A stretch of 64,000 bases of DNA from contig JAPNXP010000018.1 of the NCBI GenBank assembly GCA_028753945.1, positions 1,054,001 to 1,118,000 on the forward strand, read 5' to 3'. The first letter of the stretch is position 1; every line of letters begins with the position of its first letter. The translations under genes and the position numbers were made by a program. The notes under the pieces were generated by a model. That model saw nothing but the letters and a program-made list of their open reading frames with translations, was not told where the DNA came from and made no database searches. Positions 52,101-54,609 of this stretch are shown here, piece after piece. This DNA is from Hexactinellida sp. DTS-2022 (lineage: Eukaryota; Porifera; Hexactinellida).

Positions 52101-52374
52101 ACATTGTAATAGTACAGGATTTTTTTAAGGTTGAGACCTTGGTGTAACTCAGCGGGCGGCCGAACCGAATCATGGTGTAACTCCAAAAAATCTTGTAATA
52201 GTATGTATTTTTATTGACTCTCTTAAAACGCAGGTTAATTCTCCTGTCCCTTGTTCAATACCGATGGAGTACAATCCCTTCCAATAGCTTAATTAATAAT
52301 AATAATATTGCTTACAGTCTCTGTAGCTCTCTCACGATAACAATCACATCAAGAGTGGTGAATCTCAGTTTCAT
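28184..52374 (-). CDS. NEMF: NEMF (Rqc2), ribosome-associated quality control factor, with an 18-kb gene-filled intron
   Basis: About 25 exons. Exon 1 (52316-52374) begins [17 protein letters not shown]. Exon 2 (51943-52011) reads [20 protein letters not shown]. Exon 3 (33677-33779) continues [20 protein letters not shown]. Cumulative lengths (59, 128, 231 nt) keep the frame across both junctions, with codon AG|A completing Arg. Later exons (33286-33408 down to 28184-28255) give the NFACT-N domain, coiled coil (about 31.6-31.9 kb), the NFACT-R block ([20 protein letters not shown], 30.6-31.0 kb), acidic and lysine-rich linkers, and the NFACT-C tail ending [11 protein letters not shown]. Known role: binds 60S subunits carrying peptidyl-tRNA, recruits Listerin and adds C-terminal alanine tails. 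Intron 2 spans 33780-51942 (about 18.2 kb) and contains eight other genes. The remaining introns are mostly under 250 bp. Confidence 0.93.
30319..30400. repeat. Short imperfect repeat of GCAGCATGCTTTT
   Basis: GCAGCATGCTTTTATGCACTT is followed by GCAGCATGCTTTTTTTGC and GCAGCGTGCTTTTTTTGCATG in a NEMF intron, three imperfect units of about 20 bp. Probably slippage-generated. Confidence 0.6.
31885..31996. repeat. Four-copy 28-bp tandem repeat over a NEMF 5' splice site
   Basis: Four adjacent units of CAATACACATAGCATTAATC plus 8 variable bases (CTCAAATCA-, CTCGCATAT- and CTTACATCT-type ends). The last unit in plus coordinates contains the NEMF donor (GTAAGATTAATG on the minus strand, GT at 31991-31992). 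The other copies lack a GT there. Confidence 0.9.
32081..32245. mobile_element. TA-type MITE, CTCGTTAGTACGAA family, copy 1
   Basis: The left part AATCTCGTTAGTACGAACAC pairs imperfectly with the right end TTCGTTACTAACGAGGTTCTACTG (only the last 20 bases are typical), followed by TA. Internal AGGGGACTGA repeats are present. It lies in a NEMF intron and is related to 56290-56455. Confidence 0.65.
32702..32852. mobile_element. Degenerate TA-type MITE, GTGTTCGC family
   Basis: AGTGGTGTTAGCGTGCTAGC at the left and GCTATTATGCGATCACACT at the right, with a shared interior (ATTAAATGCTAGCTGGGGAT, AACTTGCTAATA). The termini have drifted. It lies in a NEMF intron. Confidence 0.65.
33070..33256. mobile_element. 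Pogo/Tigger-like MITE, family 1
   Basis: 187 bp in a NEMF intron, TA-flanked. Ends are CAGTGGAGCCTCCCATAACG and CAGAGGCTCTACTG. The interior has repeated CTCTAAATAACGGACAAC blocks in tandem. Near-full match in reverse orientation to 50830-51002. Confidence 0.85.
34165..38319 (-). CDS. WDR7: WDR7 / rabconnectin-3 beta, V-ATPase assembly regulator
   Basis: Single open frame of 1384 residues, near the usual length of about 1490, although WDR7 genes normally have many exons. The N-terminal WD40 propellers run to about residue 650 ([59 protein letters not shown]). A helical middle follows ([30 protein letters not shown], then [12 protein letters not shown] and [19 protein letters not shown]). The C-terminal repeats are near residues 1240-1340 ([34 protein letters not shown]). 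Known role: partner of DMXL/rabconnectin-3 alpha in V-ATPase assembly and vesicle acidification. It lies inside NEMF intron 2 on the same strand. Coding GC content is high compared with flanks. Confidence 0.95.
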   Translation of the reverse strand: MTNRVDYIRNTFKELESSLLLMSTTVPLVFWGNEPPSHFVTCVTISPIGHEIATGCRSGFICLWTLRSHEPNRASTDHSSGQMIPPINSFQARPRCLLAGASEQITALCYSQDGAMLFSASHSGEIIRWDARDGACTHQTNLEGEHRGLSYLGPPQTHHLLLVYGSYCNAYLLDARTLDLAIILSSEEQPNWISAMLAIPLSLHQKETHVLAFTAEPLIKIWDVPRLDLQSPRESDSKEEDKSRHSDYLNVQHITHWPKLIAQKLLIVGFSYFKVLGVCAKSQLPELCHVDCLGHVFSLSGGDFVDNEHIVVWSRMGSAHLYSFQQSGPENTFEVRYLRCFQSDPTAQLIMDASWDLLHLDTKVLLVQGNVSGSLLMWELDLEVGGTERDQPHPPNTSPHYTTSLQSAWELLDKRSGLTSYLSEVLISHSSITPSHIPDDVMLLESSWMERDPCFANDISVSSILYLPELSKVVCGLSNGYVVIFPLVTTLEQIVFGSSPRDSLADDVMVIKAHRGRVSALLYPRQSSEQFNSKYVLTGGADGVVRVWDIENRLHLHCFMEHTGEVMKLKVCPKMTNTRLNCGVCSIGQDNSVAILSLSEFREVLLCANHSAAVTNVRWKPAEDLMLVRCKDGRVYIWQMDTGVLDRVIVGYLAEEIISSSYSGAAGLRRDSTGVKAPKVSKNAHTNGKSIASVKTYRSHQFDPVIPVLLIHMELLIDQLCSSEHSASSDKPVSKSMGSSQDLDLSSSPTRPSPFDRRQETAFFTRFLISCLHSWGMDAQLDATCQEFLKIRLPLSFCMCPQYGLLSKYSCLSIYLPGWGLDPASLKPCDPPSSSFPLCHKWCLSPGLTTQHLLALTSLSYCCMNLYSKKQLKASSDESSQRKLTACSQLNTLTCVFLPEMLGHKFTPPHLSVLALKWPHHNGQIREAAQALLLAQLRSFSPRALQETVTYWYQFMPPQPLSPRNGVKGITYGNREALSAKHSEGRSSKQEAPPITDYLSDPEALIKAKEYFTALIILSVIAAEFTDCGHDFVSSPSDSARREVLSKQEMEHVALSLQGILCCPQSSSCSLQGALRRTAAELIAKGFNFFCSYLEVPSVLVSLFEITVTHPVNTVEEPMSVDYQLARSIAMRSLTNIFLARADEMIDVLAKEVSTYTQFIGSTHSLIPVPGHEHQEPDIAAGISKSGLHLLPRSRRFLLKILEDLLKKRLPHVFLKIVEFMQLVIFCVGSDELRSKKIEEVFPSIDKLGCYAQCVRTSNLAVGRKSGSIGLFDLKHNKLQEFVGHSSPVTCLTFSIDGKCLCSYSQGSSEMRLWHVSTPPPILGQMVNPTVRLLKTVLAVIPSDSQPLPPYSGYNNFRLFWLPKSKASVLLLGDNPKTEMEVSF
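38726..39175 (+). other. Unexplained 149-codon open frame
   Basis: The open frame encodes a hydrophobic N-terminus followed by a basic middle ([24 protein letters not shown]). No family is recognised. The AGCGCGAGACGCTCCTTTTG and AGGAGCGCGAAAA segments inside it resemble the GGAGCGC-rich repeat at 45269-45737, and codon use looks like noncoding DNA. It is probably repeat-derived rather than a gene. Confidence 0.2.
39176..39926. other. AT-rich stretch 3' of kindlin
   Basis: About 750 bp within NEMF intron 2. It should include the kindlin 3' UTR. Many short AT-rich motifs are present but no repeat or coding feature I can support. Confidence 0.5.
39927..41837 (-). CDS. FERMT: Kindlin (fermitin) integrin activator
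   Basis: Single open frame of 636 residues, slightly shorter than vertebrate kindlins (about 680). The F0 domain starts at residue 8 ([17 protein letters not shown]). F1 follows, with a short lysine-rich loop (six K near residue 140) instead of the long vertebrate F1 loop. F2 is interrupted by a PH domain at about residues 310-410 ([20 protein letters not shown] ... [10 protein letters not shown]). The F3/PTB domain ends in [18 protein letters not shown]. Known role: binds integrin beta tails and activates integrins with talin at adhesions. In F3 the integrin-binding Gln-Trp pair of vertebrates is Ser555-Trp556 here (GMKSWKINW). It lies in NEMF intron 2, same strand. Confidence 0.95.
   Translation of the reverse strand: MAAKEVEWDLAIEVLHLGARKVLRVRSDWSVGHVLSTLSSKLLETNISHYGLWWPDKRLWLRKHQQSLHGYGVMSDAKIQLINLNHRIFVELPDKSVYKCVVNFSKPVFEVVRDLCRLMSIRRPEELSLLKFREDGVAGKKKKKKAEKAASSEDGTYHPDVTYGYQPEGVQFHRQNESTELFAKEYTKSLKDLAYINRNWLDSNHSLYEQDVFDEDHLYLRYKYHAFLDLNPQLDDFRIRQLFEQAKWSVLSEEVDCTEEEAMTFAALQFQATLAYSQKEQQKKDNSAAIASDIDQQLMDLKDSLGQTDADMQAPAEETYGYMKLTKGGFTLRGPKRYWFMLQGVTLCEYKSNEDNNIIDKYNVKGAVSEADLDPSRNRFAINLQLENGDDIRLMCDNADEYVKWMASFKIAGRGEIITENKLEREKTSVSAFIAMQIGKNDTNGATPGDIKPELQPHLLVSQRFIKKYKSKSRDLSRKVVEAHTCLLNLSLIDAQMQYIRNWMVLLDFGISYFVVQFTRPKREALLGIAFNRMVAIDINSYDQIKIWRYSGMKSWKINWKTKEMRIIHEEGDFGFVCLSCDLRMVLEFIGGNVFLYLRDDPRAPLDLDLYQRLTVDMTAAHSGWGEEQSAREFIH
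41838..42760. other. Intergenic spacer kindlin / TIMM21
   Basis: About 920 bp, AT-rich, within NEMF intron 2. It holds the kindlin promoter and TIMM21 3' end by position. Several TTAATTAATTAA-type palindromes occur but nothing classifiable. Confidence 0.5.
42761..43414 (-). CDS. TIMM21: TIM21, TIM23-complex subunit
   Basis: Single-exon, 217 residues. The N-terminus is rich in Ser, Arg and Tyr without early acids (mitochondrial presequence-like). One membrane span lies near residues 92-113 ([17 protein letters not shown]). The conserved intermembrane-space domain contains [19 protein letters not shown] and ends [16 protein letters not shown]. Known role: inner-membrane protein linking TIM23 to TOM and to respiratory-chain assembly. 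The ATG follows TCTCTCAG by 3 nt, another start beside a splice-acceptor-like AG. It lies in NEMF intron 2 on the same strand. Confidence 0.92.
   Translation of the reverse strand: MIQSISRSFFLSKYPLRIYCIPIYSRVLPPSVYINYYNYSTKSQSTDPDDVNEKIRHSSLLKVDRQEPKALTTAEKVIRTGRDVSYSGVIVVAFALTGLLIWALFSEFFSGNSINSIFTRTLKVVRGNENVQRVLGEPIRGFGEHTGWNRRRRLDHVIYKVGDDQHIRLEYNVRGQRRLGRVNVDLKKDARGRYQIRYLLIELEGRPAGTLIVQDTR
43538..43627. mobile_element. hAT-like MITE (90 bp)
   Basis: Ends CAGGGCCGTAGCCACCAAAA and inverted CAATGGGTACGGCCCTG. The interior is palindromic (GGTCAGGTTAATTTGACC, then GGTTAGGTTATTCTGACC). CAGGG termini are typical of hAT elements. The flanking 8 bp show only a partial duplication (TTAGA / CTAGA). 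Confidence 0.75.
43833..43895. repeat. Perfectly nested hairpin with TTTAGGG stem
   Basis: The outer stem AGCGCTTTAGGC pairs with GCCTAGAAGCGCT, and the inner stem CGACCCTAAA pairs with TTTAGGGTCG around a short loop (ACGCTACCGA). No flanking repeat copies are seen in the window. Confidence 0.8.
44070..44526. mobile_element. Foldback element with GGCGGCCGCC ends and 21-bp subrepeats
   Basis: Starts TATGGCGGCCGCC and ends GGCGGCCGCCATA. The left arm has GTCGGCTAGCCGACATATAA and AAATTTCGCCGACATATAAG. The right arm holds about five tandem units of approximately TGAAATTTGCTTATATGTCGG (44403-44520), which are the inverse of the left-arm sequence. The centre (about 44110-44330) is unique, without coding capacity. 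Open frames reading through it are repeat artefacts. Confidence 0.85.
44698..44882. mobile_element. TA-type MITE, CGAAACCGG family, copy 2
   Basis: 185 bp, TA-flanked. The left end CAGTTGAAACTGTTTTTTTC matches the inverted right end AATAAACCGGTTTCGACTG. An internal run of AAACCGATAGTTAGAAAAAA-type repeats makes it longer than the copy at 20897-21072. Confidence 0.8.
44951..45087. mobile_element. TA-type MITE, GGATATAAGCAC family
   Basis: 137 bp, TA-flanked. The left end is CAGTAGATGTCGGATATAAG and the right end is CTTATAACCGGCATCCACTG. The interior repeats GGATATAAGCAC. The CAGT..ACTG ends again place it with pogo-like elements. Confidence 0.82.
45269..45737. repeat. GGAGCGC-rich inverted clusters
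   Basis: Two blocks (45269-45345 and about 45626-45737), each with several GGAGCGC / GCGCTCC palindromes and GCTCCTTTTT runs, separated by about 280 bp of AT-rich DNA. Together they look like the arms of an element, although clean ends are not visible. Confidence 0.55.
45738..46125. other. AT-rich region upstream of WWOX
   Basis: About 390 bp with no repeat recognised, expected to carry the WWOX promoter. A GTGTAG lies shortly before the ATG. Confidence 0.5.
46126..47397 (+). CDS. WWOX: WWOX, WW-domain oxidoreductase
   Basis: Single open frame of 423 residues (human 414). WW1 is at about residues 20-50 ([20 protein letters not shown]) and WW2 at about 61-93 ([17 protein letters not shown]). 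A short-chain dehydrogenase domain starts near residue 133: [19 protein letters not shown] (NAD(P) fold), LNAGVLG, catalytic SSEAHRY and YGNSKLCC. Known role: tumour suppressor that binds PPxY proteins and has steroid-dehydrogenase-like features. The human gene spans about a megabase with large introns, whereas here the coding region is 1.3 kb and unbroken. GC-rich codons. It lies in NEMF intron 2, opposite strand, first of a tight head-to-tail series with KRR1 and COX11. Confidence 0.97.
   Translation: MDKITFYDESSSEEDELAVPLPEGWEDRITPTNKIYYVNHKEKCTQWEHPVNGKTRSVPAFLPYGWGRQEDADGNRIFVEYLAQRAAYTDPRLLTNPHRKRYVLKVAKARGSFVENSFTEKTTAAEVIEGVDLTGKVAIVTGANSGIGLETTRCLASQGCHVIMTCRNLANCNTKAESIRKAFPNAKLSVLQLDLSQKESVRSFATEFRSLQAPLHILVLNAGVLGLDWALSSYECEMQFSVNYLGHFHLFLLLRDLLASSAPARVVCVSSEAHRYTHISHSTLDLDGPLSKTRPRDYFSITAYGNSKLCCLYLAMEIHRRHQAEGIHAYAVHPGVMVPTNLSRHWYVYRLLFLASRCFTKSVAQGAASVVYCAASPLPGEESGLYYFNCRPSRPSHSAQTHLPAGSLWELSERLVGAPTADS
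47508..48593 (+). CDS. KRR1: KRR1 small-subunit processome KH protein
   Basis: Single-exon, 361 residues from ATG 47508 ([10 protein letters not shown]), chosen because the upstream in-frame ATG at 47466 adds only a hydrophobic stretch foreign to the family. The body matches KRR1: [33 protein letters not shown], then the KH domain [20 protein letters not shown] and [20 protein letters not shown], followed by [13 protein letters not shown] and a lysine/arginine-rich tail with a seven-Q run encoded by CAA repeats at 48493-48512. Known role: nucleolar 40S maturation with the U3 processome. The start lies 110 nt after the WWOX stop and 7 nt after GTGCATTAG. Confidence 0.95.
   Translation: MAESSRKPKPARGDYKLRQKKRRQSGGPEDTGAVDAWKIESFKPEHNPAPFLEESSFSLLFPRYREAYLREAWPVVAQALKAHGVTPELDLIEGSMTVRTTSKTWDPFIIIKSRDLIKLLARGVPVQQATRILEDEAVCDVIKIGGLIRNRDRFVRRRQRLLGPQGATLKALELLTGCYMLVQGSTVCVIGSYAGLKSVRKVVTDCMNNIHPIYNIKTLMVKRELMKNPELSSQSWDRFLPKFKKVNVKRKKVPRRDKGPYTPFPPAPPESKVDLALASGEYFLAEREKEGIRREAKSRKQKEARAERNESRQKLYEPPQEPTSSKDTQQQQQQQPEVDLTALKKKMSKNKFGKHKSRIAD
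48664..49305 (+). CDS. COX11: COX11 copper chaperone of cytochrome c oxidase
   Basis: Single-exon, 213 residues. The first about 30 residues are basic and serine-rich (mitochondrial targeting), followed by one membrane span at about residues 36-54 ([20 protein letters not shown]), then [16 protein letters not shown], typical of COX11. The copper-binding IQCFCFEEQ motif and [19 protein letters not shown] are intact. Known role: delivers Cu(I) to the CuB site of COX1 in the inner membrane. It starts 70 nt after the KRR1 stop, suggesting either very short UTRs or co-transcription. Confidence 0.96.
   Translation: MKLTAFLSPFGLRGYSRYSAHQRERAKHSGRILASVALITFGISYAAVPLYRLFCQATGYGGTTLRHKDPAKLERLEPVKERKLVVRFNADTNASMQWEFSPQQREIQLVPGEAALAFYSAYNKTDRPITGMSSYNVLPFDAGQYFIKIQCFCFEEQILNPGERVELPVFFYIDPDISTDPALAAVDTITLSYTFFEAKPGESLYYQLSPSVK
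49522..50758 (+). pseudogene. Coiled-coil NHL-repeat (TRIM-NHL-like, no RING) protein, frame broken by a 7-bp duplication
   Basis: The first open frame (49522-50121) encodes a coiled coil (about residues 15-110) and the first NHL strand ([20 protein letters not shown]). The second (50048-50758, frame +1) continues with NHL repeats ([58 protein letters not shown]). The two readings join naturally if one copy of the duplicated 7-mer at 50074-50087 (GTATTCA GTATTCT) is ignored. There is no RING or B-box. As written, the product stops after 199 residues. Either a recent pseudogenising duplication, a polymorphic allele or an assembly error; the remaining sequence is well preserved. Confidence 0.75.
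50830..51002. mobile_element. Pogo/Tigger-like MITE, family 1 (reverse orientation)
   Basis: 173 bp, TA-flanked, ends CAGTAGAGCCTCTGAACAAC and GGGAGGCTCCACTG. Close reverse-complement match to 33070-33256, including the shared interior ATAAATCCGTGCCACGAGGG. It is about 70 bp 3' of the NHL gene. Confidence 0.87.
51142..51738 (+). CDS. MRPS25: Mitochondrial small-subunit ribosomal protein mS25
   Basis: Single-exon, 198 residues. The core matches mS25: [38 protein letters not shown], then [20 protein letters not shown] with [14 protein letters not shown]; the cysteines around CICEV are conserved. It has a longer insert ([16 protein letters not shown]) than the human 173-residue protein. Known role: constituent of the mitochondrial 28S subunit. 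The ATG immediately follows ATCTCTGTAG, an ideal acceptor. It is the last gene inside NEMF intron 2, only about 200 bp from NEMF exon 2. Confidence 0.92.
   Translation: MPTKILGILRPQGKFPLRRTVGYLERGRLLKPGIESVAIYFKQTLTADTGVRDFVFYNLPQLVYVNPNVQFNTFKSQSRYSNIAFYLSGGDSIQVDLDGMTREEVLEVVLKIAEKSPEHIEADIKPFNVNPMYPKYLINPANFGWPFFGQRKCICEVPGQLSCSKYIKYWPKEMREYAQKLSGIGKGKKVDIKVMDLE
51765..51770 (+). terminator. Likely polyadenylation signal of MRPS25
   Basis: An AATAAA hexamer lies about 27 nt after the MRPS25 stop, the usual metazoan poly(A) signal spacing for a very short 3' UTR. Confidence 0.55.
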
Positions 52375-52994
52375 TCTTCTGAGTATACTTCTTTGCTTTT
52401 TTTGAGATTGTTGCAAACAAAAATTCGCTTTTTCAGTTTATTAGTTGCTAAGACAAAATAAATACGAGTAATATTTGAGAAATTATACTTGGGTGCTTAT
52501 TAGGAAATGTTTTTGTCTTGCGATCAGAAACAGTGGTCTTCTAAATAAGTTTAAGAATACTGTCTTTATTTACAATTCTTGTCAGATCTATCGTAGCAGA
52601 ATTACAGTGTATCTCTGAATCCAGTTATTAATTCACAATTATACGCCATATCACTAGACAGCAACACAAAATTGGAATGAAATTAGCTAAATTAATTAAT
52701 TAGTAATTATTTTAGCTAATTTAATTCCAAATTTTGTTAATTAATTATTATTTAATTATTCAAGAATGATGACAATGCAGTACGTAGATATAATTGTTGT
52801 GTCAGACTTCTGTATTTTGATGCCTTCTACCTGTAAGTTAGTTTCAGGTTAGCGTTTCAAACTAAATAACTATCAATCAATAAATAGAAGCTTATTGAAT
52901 TCGCAAATAATACTCGAACTAAGAATATTATTTTCACAATAGATAATTGCAACTGAATCATATCTATTACGATTACTGTGTAACTGCTAGCTTG
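52375..52994. promoter_or_regulatory. Divergent promoter region NEMF / SAP30BP
   Basis: About 620 bp between the NEMF ATG (minus) and the SAP30BP ATG (plus). By position it must drive both genes. It is AT-rich with a TTAATTAATTAG palindrome near 52694-52705. No core promoter element could be assigned. Confidence 0.45.
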
Positions 52995-53912
52995 ATGTCC
53001 CAGCTGAGAATAGTTGACTATGTGGGAGACTCGGACCTTACGGACGAGGACCTCACCCCCCTGAGTAACCCCTCCACCCTCAGTCCCCCTCTGCAGAACT
53101 CCCACATCGCCACAGGCTCCCAGCCCGCGCCTGCCCCCGCGGGTGTCGACATGATGGGCCTCAGCGCCACCAAACCACTTCGCACCTCAAACTCTACGGA
53201 GCCCACGGAGTCTCTTTCTCTCTCACAAGTGGAGTCAGCCCCGGAAGTGTGCCCCCCTGTCCCCGCCCTGCTCAGGACCAGCAGGTCCCTAGAGCGGCGT
53301 CTCGTGTCCTACTACGACGCGGGGCCCTCCGACTCAGAGGAGGACGGAGACAGTCCCAGCCGGTCTGACCAGACTCCCAACCACGCGGCTCTCCGGGAAA
53401 TGCCCGGCTCCAAAGACGACCAGTCGCCCCTCCCCCTCAACGGGTCCTCTCCCGGAACGGAATCCCCCGTGGAGACCCCCAGGAAGGGCGTGCTCTACTC
53501 GGTCATGTTCCCCCCGGACCCCCCGGGCCGCTGCTCCAACTCCCTGCACGATAAAGTCATGCGCGCGCTGGAAAACGACTTTTCCTTCAACAAGTCCGTC
53601 GAGCAGGACAAGGACTTCCGGAACCCTAGCATCTACGAGAAGATGATTGAGTTCTGCGGCATTGACGAGTACGGGACCAACTACCCCACGCACCTGTTCG
53701 ACCCCTCCCTCTGGCGGGAGTCGGGGGGTTACGAGAACCTGCGGAGACTCCAGAAAGAGGGGTACGACCGGAAACAGAAAGCCCGCATCGAGGCCGCCAG
53801 TCGAGCGAAGATAGAGTTTGTGACGGCTAATTCCGCTAAGCGCAGCACACAGGACGAAGTGAATGGGGACAAGAAAAAGAAATCCAAATGGGACCTTTCT
53901 CCTAGCAACTGA
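52995..53912 (+). CDS. SAP30BP: SAP30BP / HCNGP-like transcription and splicing cofactor
   Basis: Single-exon, 305 residues from ATG 52995. An upstream in-frame ATG at 52947 is less likely because CTGCTAG precedes 52995 by 4 nt, and MSQLRIVDYVGDSD resembles the family start. A long acidic and serine/proline-rich N-terminus is followed by the HCNGP domain at about residues 170-285: PPDPPGRCSNSLHDKV, KDFRNPSIYEKMIEFCGIDE, YGTNYPTHLFDP, AKIEFVT and a KKKSKWD tail. Known role: binds SAP30 and, with RBM17, promotes splicing of short introns in humans, which is notable in a short-intron genome. GC-rich codons. Confidence 0.93.
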   Translation: MSQLRIVDYVGDSDLTDEDLTPLSNPSTLSPPLQNSHIATGSQPAPAPAGVDMMGLSATKPLRTSNSTEPTESLSLSQVESAPEVCPPVPALLRTSRSLERRLVSYYDAGPSDSEEDGDSPSRSDQTPNHAALREMPGSKDDQSPLPLNGSSPGTESPVETPRKGVLYSVMFPPDPPGRCSNSLHDKVMRALENDFSFNKSVEQDKDFRNPSIYEKMIEFCGIDEYGTNYPTHLFDPSLWRESGGYENLRRLQKEGYDRKQKARIEAASRAKIEFVTANSAKRSTQDEVNGDKKKKSKWDLSPSN

Positions 53913-54609
53913 ATGGATGCATGGAATGTTTAAATGAGTTGGATGAACAGAGAAATTGCTCTGTAAGTTCAGATGGAATTAATTGATCGATTGAGGAGCT
54001 ACTGTTACCTCGGACCTCAAACTTGAAAATATTATTACTTATGTTCTAAGTATATTTATTAATTATAAAGCAAAGGCATACACTTTAGTGTTAATTAATT
54101 AATTAATTCATTTGTTCTAAAATTAGATCAAAAGATCAAAAGATCGATTATAATTAAATTATAGATCCTATCGTATTTCTTTGCTGTCTCTAATGCATGT
54201 TTCGTAGAAGAGTAACTGTTGCTATCTGAGCTTATCTATGAACAACATTGCTAGTTGTATTCGTTTAGCATGAGTCCTCTTATCAACCTTAGTCATTGTT
54301 ATTGTAAATACGTAATTCCTGTCCCAAAATGGAGTTTAATTACAGATTTCCTATTCTTCTTTTGCTGCTTATCCTCCAATACATTCTGTAACACCAATCT
54401 CAACATAAAACGCGATTATCAGGCTGTGTCCCTTTGCATTGGTTTCCCATTTGCATAGGAGCTATGTCAGCTATCCTATAAGTAAACTCAAGTATCCACT
54501 AATTTATATTCTGGCTAAATTCATTATTACTAGAACCACAAGAGCCTTGCTATTTAGTTGCTATAATTAATAATAATAGCTTGCAGGTCGACTACAATAA
54601 GGGAGTAGC
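53913..54609. other. Intergenic region SAP30BP / dyskerin
   Basis: About 700 bp, AT-rich. It contains a TTAATTAATTAATTAA run near 54092-54107 and a short AAAGATC triplication near 54128-54146. A splice-acceptor-like GCTTGCAG lies at 54589-54596, 13 nt before the dyskerin ATG. Open frames here have no supporting features. Confidence 0.5.

Noticed and set aside
54255-54458. 67-codon plus-strand frame between SAP30BP and dyskerin
   Set aside because: No recognisable domain and AT-rich composition; not supported as a gene.
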